Source: Listeria rocourtiae FSL F6-920
GTDB taxonomy: Bacteria > Bacillota > Bacilli > Lactobacillales > Listeriaceae
Reading direction: 5' to 3'
NCBI RefSeq assembly: GCF_000525975.1
Contig: NZ_AODK01000021.1
Coordinates: 30,539 to 94,538 of the forward strand
Length of the DNA: 64,000 nt
The notes under the pieces are model-generated. The model saw only the letters and a list, made by a program, of their open reading frames with translations, was not told the DNA's origin and made no database searches. Below, piece after piece: positions 40,509 through 51,760 of the stretch. The position numbers and the translations under genes were made by a program. Numbering within the stretch: the first letter of the stretch is position 1; each line of letters begins with the position of its first letter.

Positions 40509-40701
40509 CCCAGAGCGCCAGCAAATGCTTAGCTGCTAGGCAAAGGCGAGTACCGGAGCGGAGTGTACGACCTGTACATCAACTGAAAACAGGGAGGGAG
40601 TCTCATCTCCGACCATGTAGGAAGTTATGCGAAGCACAGCGTAGAAGAGCACCGGAACGGAACCTTTAACAACGCAGATGAGCGTTTGCTGGCGATCTGG
40701 G
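40509..40701. repeat. 193-bp inverted-repeat element between gyrB and gyrA
   Basis: Two 28-base arms (40509-40536 and 40674-40701) are complementary at about 26 positions, counting G-T pairs. They enclose about 137 bp with an internal degenerate direct repeat (GAGTACCGGAGCGGA at about 40548 and GAGCACCGGAACGGA at about 40649). The element is richer in G+C than its surroundings, starts six bases from the gyrB stop and has no open frame. It could be a dispersed repeat (BOX/REP/MITE-like) or a structured RNA. Confidence 0.6.
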
Positions 40702-40706
40702 AGACT

Positions 40707-42647
<1,941 letters not shown>

Positions 42648-42697
42648 CTAATATTCCACCGCGCTTTCTTATCCGTTTACAAAACTATATTTTGATA

Positions 42698-43810
42698 CTA
42701 TTTCTTCGTTACCATTCCTTTTTCCACCCAAAATGTTGTTGCATCGTTTAGCGTTACATGATCGATACCGTCAATACTAGTTGTCGTTACAAACGTTTGC
42801 ACCTTGCCTTGAATCGCTGCCAACAAATGAGACTGCCTAAAATCATCCAACTCACTAAGAACATCATCCAGCAACAAAATCGGATATTCACCAGTTTCTT
42901 CAAAAATCAAATCAATTTCCGCAAGTTTCACGGAAAGCGCTGTGGTTCTCTGTTGGCCCTGTGAACCAAACACCTGTACGTTTTGATCGTTGACATAAAA
43001 GAAGAGATCATCTCGATGTGGACCTATCAGCGTCACACCTCGATCAATTTCTCTTTGGGCAATGGATTCCATTTTTTTATATAAATTCGCTTGCCATTCC
43101 GCCGTATCTGAACCCTCAAGTTCCACAGATGGCTTATATTCCAATTTCAAATGCTCTAACTCACGCGAAATTTCAAAATGGATTGGAACTGCGAATTGTT
43201 CCAACCTTTTGATAAAATCTGCTCGACGTTTCGTCAATTTCACCGCTACTTCGATAAATTGCTCTGTTAAAATTTGCCACATCGTTGAATCGTGTTTGCG
43301 TTTGATTTGTGCTTGCTTCAAAAAATGATTACGTTGTTGCAAAATACGCTGATACTGACTCAGATCATGTAGGTAAACCGGCTGCATTTGGCCAATTTCC
43401 ATGTTGATAAAGCGCCTTCTCACACCCGGAGCACCTTTTACAAGTGATAAATCCTCAGGTGCGAACATGACCACATTCAAATTCCCGACATATTGGCTTA
43501 GCTTCTTCTGTTCTAAATGGTTAACCTTAGCTTTCTTGCCTTTTTGTGTCAGCGTTAACTCTAGCGGAACTGATTGTCCATGCTTTTCAACACGTCCTTC
43601 GATTTTCGCAGATTCAGCCTCCCAACTGATAAAATCCTTGTCATTCGTCGTCCGATGTGATTTCGCAACTGCAAGTAATAAAATTGATTCCAAAAGATTA
43701 GTCTTACCTTGCGCATTTTCGCCTAAAAAAACATTGATCTTATTATCAAATGTCAATTCCTGTTCTTTGTAATTACGAAATTGGCGCAATACTAGATTCT
43801 CTAAATGCAT
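42698..43810 (-). CDS. recF: DNA replication/repair protein RecF
   Basis: 370 aa. Walker A is [12 protein letters not shown], the signature is [18 protein letters not shown], and Walker B is [11 protein letters not shown]. It loads RecA at gaps. The start [11 protein letters not shown] is at 43810; the frame extends 18 codons upstream, but those residues overlap the region after yaaA and do not resemble RecF. Confidence 0.96.
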   Translation of the reverse strand: MHLENLVLRQFRNYKEQELTFDNKINVFLGENAQGKTNLLESILLLAVAKSHRTTNDKDFISWEAESAKIEGRVEKHGQSVPLELTLTQKGKKAKVNHLEQKKLSQYVGNLNVVMFAPEDLSLVKGAPGVRRRFINMEIGQMQPVYLHDLSQYQRILQQRNHFLKQAQIKRKHDSTMWQILTEQFIEVAVKLTKRRADFIKRLEQFAVPIHFEISRELEHLKLEYKPSVELEGSDTAEWQANLYKKMESIAQREIDRGVTLIGPHRDDLFFYVNDQNVQVFGSQGQQRTTALSVKLAEIDLIFEETGEYPILLLDDVLSELDDFRQSHLLAAIQGKVQTFVTTTSIDGIDHVTLNDATTFWVEKGMVTKK

Positions 43811-43832
43811 ATAATCCCTTATCCTTCTTTGA

Positions 43833-44051
43833 TCAGCCTTGTTGGATCTGGACTTTCCCCTCACCAGGAACTAAGACTACATCACCGTTTCGTAATTTAC
43901 GACCGCGACGATTATCCTCTTCTCCATTTATATACACCATGTGCTCGCTTAAATACGCTTTTGCCATACCACCGCTTGATATAACATCCATCATTTGGAG
44001 CAACTGTCCCAGTGTAATAAATTCAGTGTTAATTTTAATACTTTCTGCCAT
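43833..44051 (-). CDS. yaaA: S4-domain protein YaaA (RlbA)
   Basis: About 72 aa. The S4 RNA-binding pattern [33 protein letters not shown]...[11 protein letters not shown] is clear. It is always found between dnaN and recF in Bacilli and may bind the ribosome. The start ATG is at 44051. Confidence 0.9.
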   Translation of the reverse strand: MAESIKINTEFITLGQLLQMMDVISSGGMAKAYLSEHMVYINGEEDNRRGRKLRNGDVVLVPGEGKVQIQQG

Positions 44052-44174
44052 TTTTTTCACGCCCAATCTGAATAAGACCTATTCCTCTATTTTACTAGAA
44101 AATCGACCAGAATACAACGAAATTATTTATATATGCGTTTTTTAGCCAATTTAAATAAAACTAATAGGGGGATA

Positions 44175-44669
44175 TTATTTTGGCTTATAAATAAATATGG
44201 GGCTTCTCAGTGGATTTTTGTTCTTAAAGCATAAAACTTCCCTGTTTTCCTTTTTCCATCCAGCATCTTTAAATCCAATCGACATAAATAGATTTTTCGA
44301 AACTTCATCTTCTAAAGATACTGCAACCTTGACTTCGATGCTCTCTGGATTTTTTACAAATACAAAATCAACCAATTGCTCAATTGCACGGCGACCTAAA
44401 CCTTGATGCTGATAATCTTTATCTATCGCAAAACCTGAAATCCAATGGTTATCCTTCGAATCTTCCTCAAAGGTGTACAAAATAAAGCCTACTAACTCTT
44501 TCTCCGAGTAAATACCGTAGGGGTTATATACAAGCTTTGAATCATCGGGTTCATCCGCAATTCGCATTAATGAATCCGCTACCGAATCAACAAATGCCTT
44601 TTGTTCTCGAAAAACACTAATCTCTGAGGCCTTTTCCCACATATCAAAAGGCAACTTTCTAATAATCAT
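44175..44669 (-). CDS. GNAT-family N-acetyltransferase
   Basis: 164 aa. The acetyl-CoA motif A is ISGFAIDKDYQHQGLGRRAIEQLVDF (Q-x-x-G-x-G/A). The C-terminus carries SKNLFMSIGFKDAGW, typical of the family. The substrate is unknown. The GNAT gene sits between MATE and yaaA in the dnaN-recF interval. Confidence 0.85.
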   Translation of the reverse strand: MIIRKLPFDMWEKASEISVFREQKAFVDSVADSLMRIADEPDDSKLVYNPYGIYSEKELVGFILYTFEEDSKDNHWISGFAIDKDYQHQGLGRRAIEQLVDFVFVKNPESIEVKVAVSLEDEVSKNLFMSIGFKDAGWKKENREVLCFKNKNPLRSPIFIYKPK

Positions 44670-44710
44670 CTATTCTACTCCTTTATTTTTACTCTCTACT
44701 TCCTATTCTA

Positions 44711-46060
44711 CTATAGTTCCTTCTTGATAACAGCTTTTCGCATCCATCGACCTGATTTATAACGCCATAATCCAAGCATCGTCGCACTAACCCAAGCTGC
44801 TGGTGTTGCCCACCATAAGCCCATATATCCCAAAAATTGCGACAAAATAAAACCAATCGCAAGTCGAGCCAACAATTCAAAAATACCCATCCAAAGTGGA
44901 ACAAGCGCATCACCAGTTCCTCGCAAGGTTTCACGTACAACAAACAAAATCCCAACGACAACATAAAATAGCGATACAATTTTTAAATAACCAGTTCCGA
45001 TGGATAGCGCTTCAGTTGCTGAGCTATCCAAAAACAGTGTTAAAAATTGATGCGCAAACAGCTGTACTAATACAGTAATTCCTAAGCTGACAATTGTCAC
45101 TACTTTTATCCCAGACCAAAAGCCTTGTTTAACACGATCAATTTTTCCAGCCCCTATATTTTGACCTGCGAACATTGAAGAAGCGGCACCAAACGCAATC
45201 CCCGGTTGGTAAGTAAGTGAATCAATCCTACTCGCAGCTGTATATGCAGCAACCACTGTCGCGCCAAAACTATTTATTAGCCCTTGAATCGCCATATTCC
45301 CGATTGAAATAAAAGAACCTTGTAATGCTGAAGGAAAGGCAATTCGGAAAATTTCTTTAAAAATCGTGCGATCAAAATGAATATCATTTTTTTTTTAAAC
45401 GCATATATGGAATTTTACGATAGCTGTAAATAATGCAGAGAATCGCGGAAACAAGCTGACTACAAACAGTAGCCCAAGCAGCACCAGCAACTCCCATATT
45501 AAAACCAACAACAAAAAGAAAACTTAACGCAATATTAAGTAATGAAGAGATAATTAGAAAATAAAGCGGTGTAATGGAGTTTCCAAAAGCCCGTAAAATC
45601 GCTGCAACTCCGTTATAAACTCCAGTTGGCAGTATCCCAATGAATAGAATTGTTACAAAAAGCAAAGAATCGTTCACAATTTCCGTGGGGGTTCCTAAAA
45701 GCAACAACAATGGTTTCGCAAATAAAATCCCGATAACCGTTAGCGCAAGCGACACTGAAACAATCATAATGCTAGCTGTTGCCAATACTCGTTTTAATCG
45801 TTTAAAATCTTGAAAACCAAAATATTGTGCAACAACAACTGAAACACCTGTCATCAAGCCAATTACAAGCGATAAAAAAAAAGAAATTAATCGCATTTGT
45901 CGCTCCAACAGCAGCAAGAGCATTTACACCAACAAATTTTCCGACAATCATCGCATCTACCATCACATAAAACTGCTGAAACAAATTCCCAAGCAACATT
46001 GGCATTGCGAAATAAAAAAATGGTTTTCGTAGGATTACCGATAGTCATATCTTTAATCAA
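44711..46060 (-). CDS. MATE-family multidrug efflux transporter (three frameshifts)
   Basis: About 449 aa when one base is removed from each of A7 (46014-46020), A9 (45874-45882) and T10 (45387-45396). The joined protein reads FAMPMLLGNLFQQFYVMVDAMIVGKFVG near the N-terminus, VGATNAINF, GLMTGVSVVVAQYFG, and a second MATE repeat with GTGDALVPLWMG. It has 12 predicted helices. TTG at 46060 lies behind GGGGGTGCCAGG; an ATG four codons later is the alternative. L. monocytogenes has a MATE gene at the same place (lmo0003). Confidence 0.88.
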
Positions 46061-46136
46061 TTCCTGGCACCCCCTTGGTATGTATGGAAAACACAAAACC
46101 CGCCCAATTTTCACTGAGCAGGCATAGTTATTATTT

Positions 46137-47282
46137 TTAGTACGTACGAACTGGTGTAATCAGTTGCAAAATTTCATTTGGATTTTCCGCATCTTTAGGG
46201 CGTAATACGAACGGACGCATCGTTCCAGAGAAAGAAATTTGAATATCTGCACCATCAAAAGCGCGCAATGCATCCATCATATATTTCCCGTTAAATGAAA
46301 TCTTTAATTCCTCACCAGTAAAGCTTTGACTAAAAACTTTCTCAGAAACATTCCCAACCTCAGGCGAATTAGAAGACACTTCAACCTGGCCGTTTTCTAA
46401 AGTCATTAATTTAATCACATTATTGCGATTTTCACGAGCAAGCAGGGAAGCACGATCAATTGCTTGTAAAAATGATTTCGCGTTAATAACAAGATCCGAT
46501 TTGGTTTCAGTCGGAATAAGACGCGAAGTATCAGGATAGCTACCTTCTAAAAGACGAGAATAGAACAGTAAATCTTTTAGTTTGAATAAAATTTGATTGT
46601 TAGCAAGCACCATCTCAAGCGATTCTGTGCCTTCATCAAGGATTTTATTCAATTCAGATAAACTTTTTCCAGGAATCACAATATTATATTCCTCTTCAAT
46701 TTCTGTAGTTAATGGAATCTCACGTAAAGCCAATCGATGACTATCTGTTGCTACAGCTGTAAGTACGTTATTTTTTATCATCCAGTTCACACCAGTTAAA
46801 ACAGGTCGAACTTCAATGGCTGATACTGCAAAAACAGTTTGTCTGATAATATTTTTAAGTACAGAAATTGGGATTTGAATACTTTTTCCAGCTGTGACTT
46901 CTGGTAATTTAGGATATTCTGCTGGATCAAGTCCAATCAAGTTAAACGATGCTTGCCCAGAACGAATATTGGTTTGATAATTTGTTGTCACTTCAAGTTC
47001 TACGCTATCATCAGGTAAACGACGAACGATATCACTGAAATAATTAGCTTGTAAAACAATGCCACCGAAACTCTCAACCTCTACTAAAATCTCATCATTT
47101 TCAATAAGTGGTATAAAAGCTTCAATCGAAATATCTGAATCACTACCAGTTAATGTAACACCTTCATCATTCACAGTGATTTTTATCCCCGTTAAAATTG
47201 GAATCGTAGTTCTTGAAGAAATAGCACGCGTCACTTCATTTACTGCTTGAACAAGACGATTACGCTGAATTATAAATTTCAT
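46137..47282 (-). CDS. dnaN: DNA polymerase III beta clamp
   Basis: 381 aa. It starts MKFIIQRNRLVQAVNEVTRAISSR. The three clamp domains and the C-terminal ITPVRTY are present. ATG at 47282 was chosen; 14 upstream codons overlap a GGGGAATT ribosome binding site. It is downstream of dnaA, with DnaA boxes in the gap. Confidence 0.97.
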   Translation of the reverse strand: MKFIIQRNRLVQAVNEVTRAISSRTTIPILTGIKITVNDEGVTLTGSDSDISIEAFIPLIENDEILVEVESFGGIVLQANYFSDIVRRLPDDSVELEVTTNYQTNIRSGQASFNLIGLDPAEYPKLPEVTAGKSIQIPISVLKNIIRQTVFAVSAIEVRPVLTGVNWMIKNNVLTAVATDSHRLALREIPLTTEIEEEYNIVIPGKSLSELNKILDEGTESLEMVLANNQILFKLKDLLFYSRLLEGSYPDTSRLIPTETKSDLVINAKSFLQAIDRASLLARENRNNVIKLMTLENGQVEVSSNSPEVGNVSEKVFSQSFTGEELKISFNGKYMMDALRAFDGADIQISFSGTMRPFVLRPKDAENPNEILQLITPVRTY

Positions 47283-47398
47283 GAGAATTCCCCCATTTTT
47301 AGTTTCTTTTTCTAAGTATAACATTATATCAAAATATGTTTAATTAATTAATAAAAAATCGTAGTAATAGTAATAGGGCTTGTGGATTTGTGGATAAG

Positions 47399-47473
47399 TA
47401 TATGAAAGACTATCTCCCTCAAAGTTTTCCACATGTTGATAACCTGTTAATAAGTATGTTCCAGTTATCCACA
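47399..47473. promoter_or_regulatory. DnaA boxes in the dnaA-dnaN gap
   Basis: TGTGGATAA at 47399-47407 (minus orientation) and TTATCCACA at 47465-47473 are exact. Weaker variants lie between. Together with the boxes upstream of dnaA this gives the bipartite origin typical of Bacillus and Listeria. Confidence 0.75.
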
Positions 47474-47552
47474 CTATGCACAATTTTTAAATATGGAGGA
47501 TACGCTATTTCGGCTCCTTAAAATATAATTTGAAGAGCCTAATATATCGTTT

Positions 47553-48911
47553 TTAAAACAAACTTTGTGGTTTCCGCAAGTTTTTCTCAATCTCAGCTAA
47601 ATCATTTTTCAGATTTTGATCTGTTTTTAATAACTGGGAGATTTTTTCATGAGCATGAATTACTGTTGTATGATCACGGCCACCAAATTCTTCTCCAATT
47701 TTCGGTAGGGACGCATCGGTCAACTCTCGAGACAGATACATTGCGATTTGTCTAGGGTACGCAATACTTTTTGTCCGTTTTTTCGCTTTGAAATCCTCTA
47801 AACGAACATGATAATACTCGCCGACAGCCTCCTGAATATCTGGAATCCGAATGACATGAGATTGCGAATTTGGAATAATTTCTTTCAAAGCTTCTGCAGC
47901 TAGATTTGCATTAATATCTTTATTTACAAGCGACGAATAAGCAACAACACGAATAAGTGCGCCCTCAAGCTCCCTGATATTAGAGTCAATCTGATTAGCA
48001 ATATAGAGCATCACTTCATTCGGAATATCCAGACCATCTGCCTTGGCTTTTTTACGCAAGATAGCAATCCGTGTCTCTAAATCAGGTGGGGTAATATCCG
48101 TAATGAGCCCCCACTCAAAGCGCGAGCGTAAGCGATCCTCAAGTGTTGGAATCTCTTTTGGTGGACGATCACTAGAAATAATAATTTGTTTTTGCTCATC
48201 GTAAAGCGTATTAAATGTATGGAAAAACTCTTCCTGTGTTCCTTCTTTACCGGCTAAAAATTGAATATCATCAATAAGAAGTACATCTACATTACGATAT
48301 TTATTACGAAATTCTTCCGCTTTATTTTCTCGAATAGAGTTAATGAACTCATTTGTAAATTTCTCACTGGAAAGATACATGACTTTGGCGTTTGTTTTAT
48401 GCTCTAAAACATAGTGACCAATAGCATGCATTAAATGCGTTTTTCCAAGGCCAACACCACCATAAATAAAGAGTGGATTATAGGCTTTTGCCGGTGCTTC
48501 GGCTACTGCAAGTGAGGCTGCATGGGCAAAACGATTGCCAGATCCGATAACAAAAGTATCAAAAACATAGCGTGGATTTAGCATATGTTTGGAATTTGCT
48601 TCATCCAAATCTTCATCTAAATTTCGCGGTTTTGGTGGAATATAATTATCAAATACCTCATCTTGCTCGCCATCAATAAATCGTACGTCAAAATTTTCTC
48701 CCGTAATCTCTTGCAAAATGTTTGCGATAAACTGAGAATAACTCTTTTCAAGCCAGTCACGAACAAAATTATTAGGTGCCGTTACAATAAATGTACTTCC
48801 TTCAAGTGAATGGGCAGTGGTAGATTTCATCCAAGTATCATAACTTGGTTTACTCATATTTTGCTTTACGATACGCAAGGTTTCTTTCCATATATCTTCC
48901 ATTGTTTGCAC
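47553..48911 (-). CDS. dnaA: Chromosomal replication initiator DnaA
   Basis: 452 aa. Domain I is [26 protein letters not shown]. The AAA+ Walker A is [15 protein letters not shown], Walker B is [10 protein letters not shown], and the domain IV box-binding signature is [15 protein letters not shown]. The start is GTG at 48911, six bases after GGGGGG; an in-frame ATG follows three codons later. The protein is near identical to my memory of Listeria DnaA. Confidence 0.97.
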   Translation of the reverse strand: MQTMEDIWKETLRIVKQNMSKPSYDTWMKSTTAHSLEGSTFIVTAPNNFVRDWLEKSYSQFIANILQEITGENFDVRFIDGEQDEVFDNYIPPKPRNLDEDLDEANSKHMLNPRYVFDTFVIGSGNRFAHAASLAVAEAPAKAYNPLFIYGGVGLGKTHLMHAIGHYVLEHKTNAKVMYLSSEKFTNEFINSIRENKAEEFRNKYRNVDVLLIDDIQFLAGKEGTQEEFFHTFNTLYDEQKQIIISSDRPPKEIPTLEDRLRSRFEWGLITDITPPDLETRIAILRKKAKADGLDIPNEVMLYIANQIDSNIRELEGALIRVVAYSSLVNKDINANLAAEALKEIIPNSQSHVIRIPDIQEAVGEYYHVRLEDFKAKKRTKSIAYPRQIAMYLSRELTDASLPKIGEEFGGRDHTTVIHAHEKISQLLKTDQNLKNDLAEIEKNLRKPQSLF

Positions 48912-49400
48912 TATGTTCCCCCCTTTTCATTAAACATAAAAGTTATCCACAGATGAATGGAGCCGTGGATAAAGTTATACAGGGGTTGTTTAGAAGTTAT
49001 CCACAAAGTAAATCTCGACTGTGGATAAATAATGTTATCCCCAAATAAATTTCTATTCGACAATTGATATAATATCAGAAAAACATCACAATCGCAAGGG
49101 ATTTCAAATTCTATCCACAAACTTATAAAGTTGTTGAGAAAAGATGTCCACAAGATATGGGCATGTGTATAACTTGTGAACTAGGACTGGATAAAAAAAA
49201 ATCAAGAAAAATAGTTATCCACAAGAGATTGAGGATAACTATCGTTAATTGTGAATAACTTTTAATCTAATCAGAGAGTTATCCACAGAAAAAAAATGTT
49301 ACTTTACTGCGATTTTACTATATTTTTATAATTATCCACATGTATAGAAGAAAGAGGCTTTGAAAAAAATTTAAAATAGCTATATCTCTATTTGAAAATA
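48912..49400. other. oriC: Replication origin oriC (dnaA upstream region)
   Basis: A 630-bp gap between divergent dnaA and rpmH. Exact DnaA boxes TTATCCACA lie at 48943, 48997, 49215, 49279 and 49332; inverted copies lie at 49020-49028 (TGTGGATAA) and 49250-49258 (TGTGAATAA). Several one-mismatch boxes are present. After the last box comes an AT-rich stretch (about 49355-49410, TTGAAAAAAATTTAAAATAG onwards) suitable for unwinding. The strand switch of genes here marks the replication fork origin. Confidence 0.9.
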
Positions 49401-49451
49401 TGGTATTATGGAAGATAGAGTTTCTATATTCTACTTTGTTCGGTGGTATCA

Positions 49452-49480
49452 TTGACAAATCGGATATATTTCTGTACAAT
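49452..49480 (+). promoter_or_regulatory. rpmH promoter
   Basis: TTGACA and TACAAT with a 17-bp spacer, about 60 bp before the rpmH start codon. Confidence 0.75.
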
Positions 49481-49541
49481 GTCTAAGACTGTCTATACGA
49501 TTAAATTTGTAATAGGCCCTTAATTTAGGAGGTGTAATTAA

Positions 49542-49677
49542 ATGAAAAGAACATACCAACCAAGTAAACGTAAAAGAAAAAAAAGTACATGGTTTCCGTC
49601 AACGTATGAGTTCTAAAAACGGACGTAGAGTTTTAGCTAGTCGTCGCCGTAAAGGAAGAAAAGTTTTATCTGCGTAG
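49542..49677 (+). CDS. rpmH: Ribosomal protein bL34 (frameshifted)
   Basis: ATG follows TTAGGAGGTG. As written, the frame leaves L34 after codon 14 ([14 protein letters not shown]) and stops 10 codons later. Removing one A from the A8 run at 49577-49584 restores the whole 44-residue protein ending [20 protein letters not shown]34 is a universal ribosomal protein, so the lesion is very unlikely to be real. Confidence 0.95.
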
Positions 49678-49678
49678 A

Positions 49679-49707
49679 CCACTGAAAAAGACTCAGTGGT
49701 TTTTTTT
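49679..49707 (+). terminator. Terminator/attenuator after rpmH
   Basis: CCACTGA...TCAGTGG followed by eight T, starting two bases past the stop. It would lower read-through into rnpA. Confidence 0.8.
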
Positions 49708-49726
49708 AATTTCAGCAGAGTAAACC

Positions 49727-49774
49727 GTTAATCTATCAGTCATTTTTTACTATAAGAAATCCTGATAGATTAAC
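49727..49774 (+). other. 13-bp perfect hairpin upstream of rnpA
   Basis: GTTAATCTATCAG and CTGATAGATTAAC flank 22 bases in the rpmH-rnpA gap, 50 bp before the rnpA start. There is no T tract. It may be a processing site or a second control element. Confidence 0.5.
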
Positions 49775-49823
49775 TGGGGTGCACGTCTAGTTAAAGATAA
49801 TCTGATTAGAAGATGGAGATTTT

Positions 49824-50177
49824 ATGAAAAAAGCATATCGCATTAAAAAAGATGATGAGTTTCAACGCGTATTTAAAAAAGGAAAATCATTTGCAAATCG
49901 CCAATTTGTCGTTTACATATTTAAAAGGGAAGACTTGGCGCATTTTCGGATTGGACTTTCTGTGAGTAAAAAAATTGGAAACGCTGTCGTACGAAATCGT
50001 ATTAAACGATGTATAAGGCAATCCTTTCATGAACTGGATGAGCAAATCGTTCAGGGGAATGACTATATTATTATCGCCAGAAAACCGGCGGCCAATATGG
50101 ATTTTCATGAAATCAAAAAAAGTTTGATACATGTTTTGAAATTATCAAGAGTTTTGAAACAGGTACAGAAAAAGTAA
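49824..50177 (+). CDS. rnpA: Ribonuclease P protein component
   Basis: 117 aa. The conserved RNR motif region [17 protein letters not shown] is present, with [28 protein letters not shown] at the start. It assists RNase P RNA in tRNA 5' maturation. The ATG follows GATGGAGATTTT. Confidence 0.96.
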   Translation: MKKAYRIKKDDEFQRVFKKGKSFANRQFVVYIFKREDLAHFRIGLSVSKKIGNAVVRNRIKRCIRQSFHELDEQIVQGNDYIIIARKPAANMDFHEIKKSLIHVLKLSRVLKQVQKK

Positions 50178-50219
50178 TTTCATGAGAAAAATACAGGCGG
50201 AGAGTGGAGGTAGCACTAT

Positions 50220-51083
50220 TTGAATAAAAAAATGAAGTTTAAGAAGAAGTTGCTCTTAGCGGGGCTATTGATGGGGCTGTTAGCAGTTTTAGCGGGATGT
50301 GGTATTTCAACAGATCCAATCACATCAGAATCATCAGGATTTTGGAGTCACTACATTGTTTATCCATTATCACAAGTAATCATCTGGTTTGCAGAACTAT
50401 TTGGCGGTAACTATGCAATGGGAATTATTATGACAACCGTTGTGATTAGACTATTAATCATGCCACTGATGATCAAACAACTAAAAAGTCAAAAAGCAAT
50501 GACAGCGATGCAACCACAAATTAAAGAGTTGCAAGAAAAATACAAATCAAAAGATAACGAAACAAAACAGAAATTACAGCAAGAAACAATGCGTTTATAC
50601 CAAGAAAATAATGCAAATCCAATGATGGGTTGTTTGCCATTACTAATTCAAATGCCAATTTTACTTGGGTTTTATCAAGCAATTAGCCGGACAGCTCAAA
50701 TCAAGACACAAGATTTTCTATGGATGACACTAGGTGACAAAGATCCGTATTTCGTTTTGCCAATATTAGCGGCACTAACGACATTTGTTTCTTCTAAATT
50801 GTCGATGATGGGTCAAACACAACAAAATAAATCAATGAATATGATTATCTACATTATGCCATTAATGATTCTTTTTGCAGGTATCAGCTTGCCATCTGCA
50901 CTAGCACTTTATTGGGTTATCGGGAATATATTTACGATTTTCCAGACGATGATAATCAACAACCCGTTTAAGGCTAAACGCGAGGCTGAGGCATTGGAAG
51001 AAGCTAAGAAGGAAGAAGAAAGATTGAAAAAGAAAGCAGCAACAATGTCTGCATCTAAAAAGGGAGGTAAGAAGAGAAAGTGA
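50220..51083 (+). CDS. yidC: Membrane protein insertase YidC (SpoIIIJ/OxaA)
   Basis: 287 aa. Lipoprotein signal peptide with lipobox LAGCG (Cys about residue 23), five membrane helices and the conserved GNYAMGIIMTTVVIRLLIMPL region with its hydrophilic-groove Arg. The C-terminal tail is very basic (KKGGKKRK). TTG start at 50220 behind GGAGG. It overlaps jag by four bases. Confidence 0.95.
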   Translation: MNKKMKFKKKLLLAGLLMGLLAVLAGCGISTDPITSESSGFWSHYIVYPLSQVIIWFAELFGGNYAMGIIMTTVVIRLLIMPLMIKQLKSQKAMTAMQPQIKELQEKYKSKDNETKQKLQQETMRLYQENNANPMMGCLPLLIQMPILLGFYQAISRTAQIKTQDFLWMTLGDKDPYFVLPILAALTTFVSSKLSMMGQTQQNKSMNMIIYIMPLMILFAGISLPSALALYWVIGNIFTIFQTMIINNPFKAKREAEALEEAKKEEERLKKKAATMSASKKGGKKRK

Positions 51084-51701
51084 GAGATATAACTGCGCAA
51101 GGCCAAACCGTTGAAGAAGCAATTCAAAACGCGTTGAAGGACTTAGGCACAACGCGGGAAAAAGTAGACGTGGAAATCATAGATGCTGGCAAAAAAGGTA
51201 TTTTCGGAATTGGCTCTAGACTCGCGATGGTTAAGGTCATCGAGAAGCATAACCAAATCGAAACCGCTGTCCAGTACGTGAAAGATGTGGCTACAAAAAT
51301 GGGGGCGGAAGTATCCGTCGATGTCTCTGAAAAAGGTAAGGAAGTCAGTATTCAAGTGTCAGGAAACAATTTAGGCTTGCTAATTGGAAAACATGGTCAA
51401 ACGCTAAACGCACTGCAATATTTGACACAACTAATCGCTAATAAAGATACGACCCAATTCAAAAATGTTGTCGTAAATATCGGTGATTACCGGGAACGTC
51501 GTGATGAAACATTGACTTTATTGGCTAAAAAAAATGGCAGATAAAACAGTGAAGACGCGTCGAGTTGTTCATTTGGAGCCAATGCCTTCGTTTGAACGAA
51601 AAACGATCCATGCTATTTTAAGCGAAGACAAGCGTGTGGAAACACATTCTGAAGGTCGTGAACCGTATCGTTATATCGTAATTAAGCCTGTAAAAGGTTA
51701 A
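51080..51701 (+). CDS. jag: RNA-binding protein Jag/KhpB (frameshifted)
   Basis: About 206 aa when one A is removed from the A8 run at 51527-51534. The Jag_N domain (TAQGQTVEEAIQNAL) and KH domain (GLLIGKHGQTLNALQYL) lie in the first frame. The second frame adds the R3H domain (PMPSFERKTIHAILSED, ending EPYRYIVIKP). Without the correction the protein would lack R3H. GTG start overlaps the yidC stop. KhpB acts with KhpA in RNA binding and cell-wall control. Confidence 0.93.
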
Positions 51702-51743
51702 TGAAAAGCTTCTCCGATGTGCTGTTATTCGGAGAAGCTTGTT

Positions 51744-51759
51744 TGTTTCATGTGAAACA
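51744..51759. promoter_or_regulatory. parS-like site after jag
   Basis: TGTTTCATGTGAAACA, one mismatch from parS, in the gap between jag and the RNA-repair genes. Confidence 0.6.
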
Positions 51760-51760
51760 G

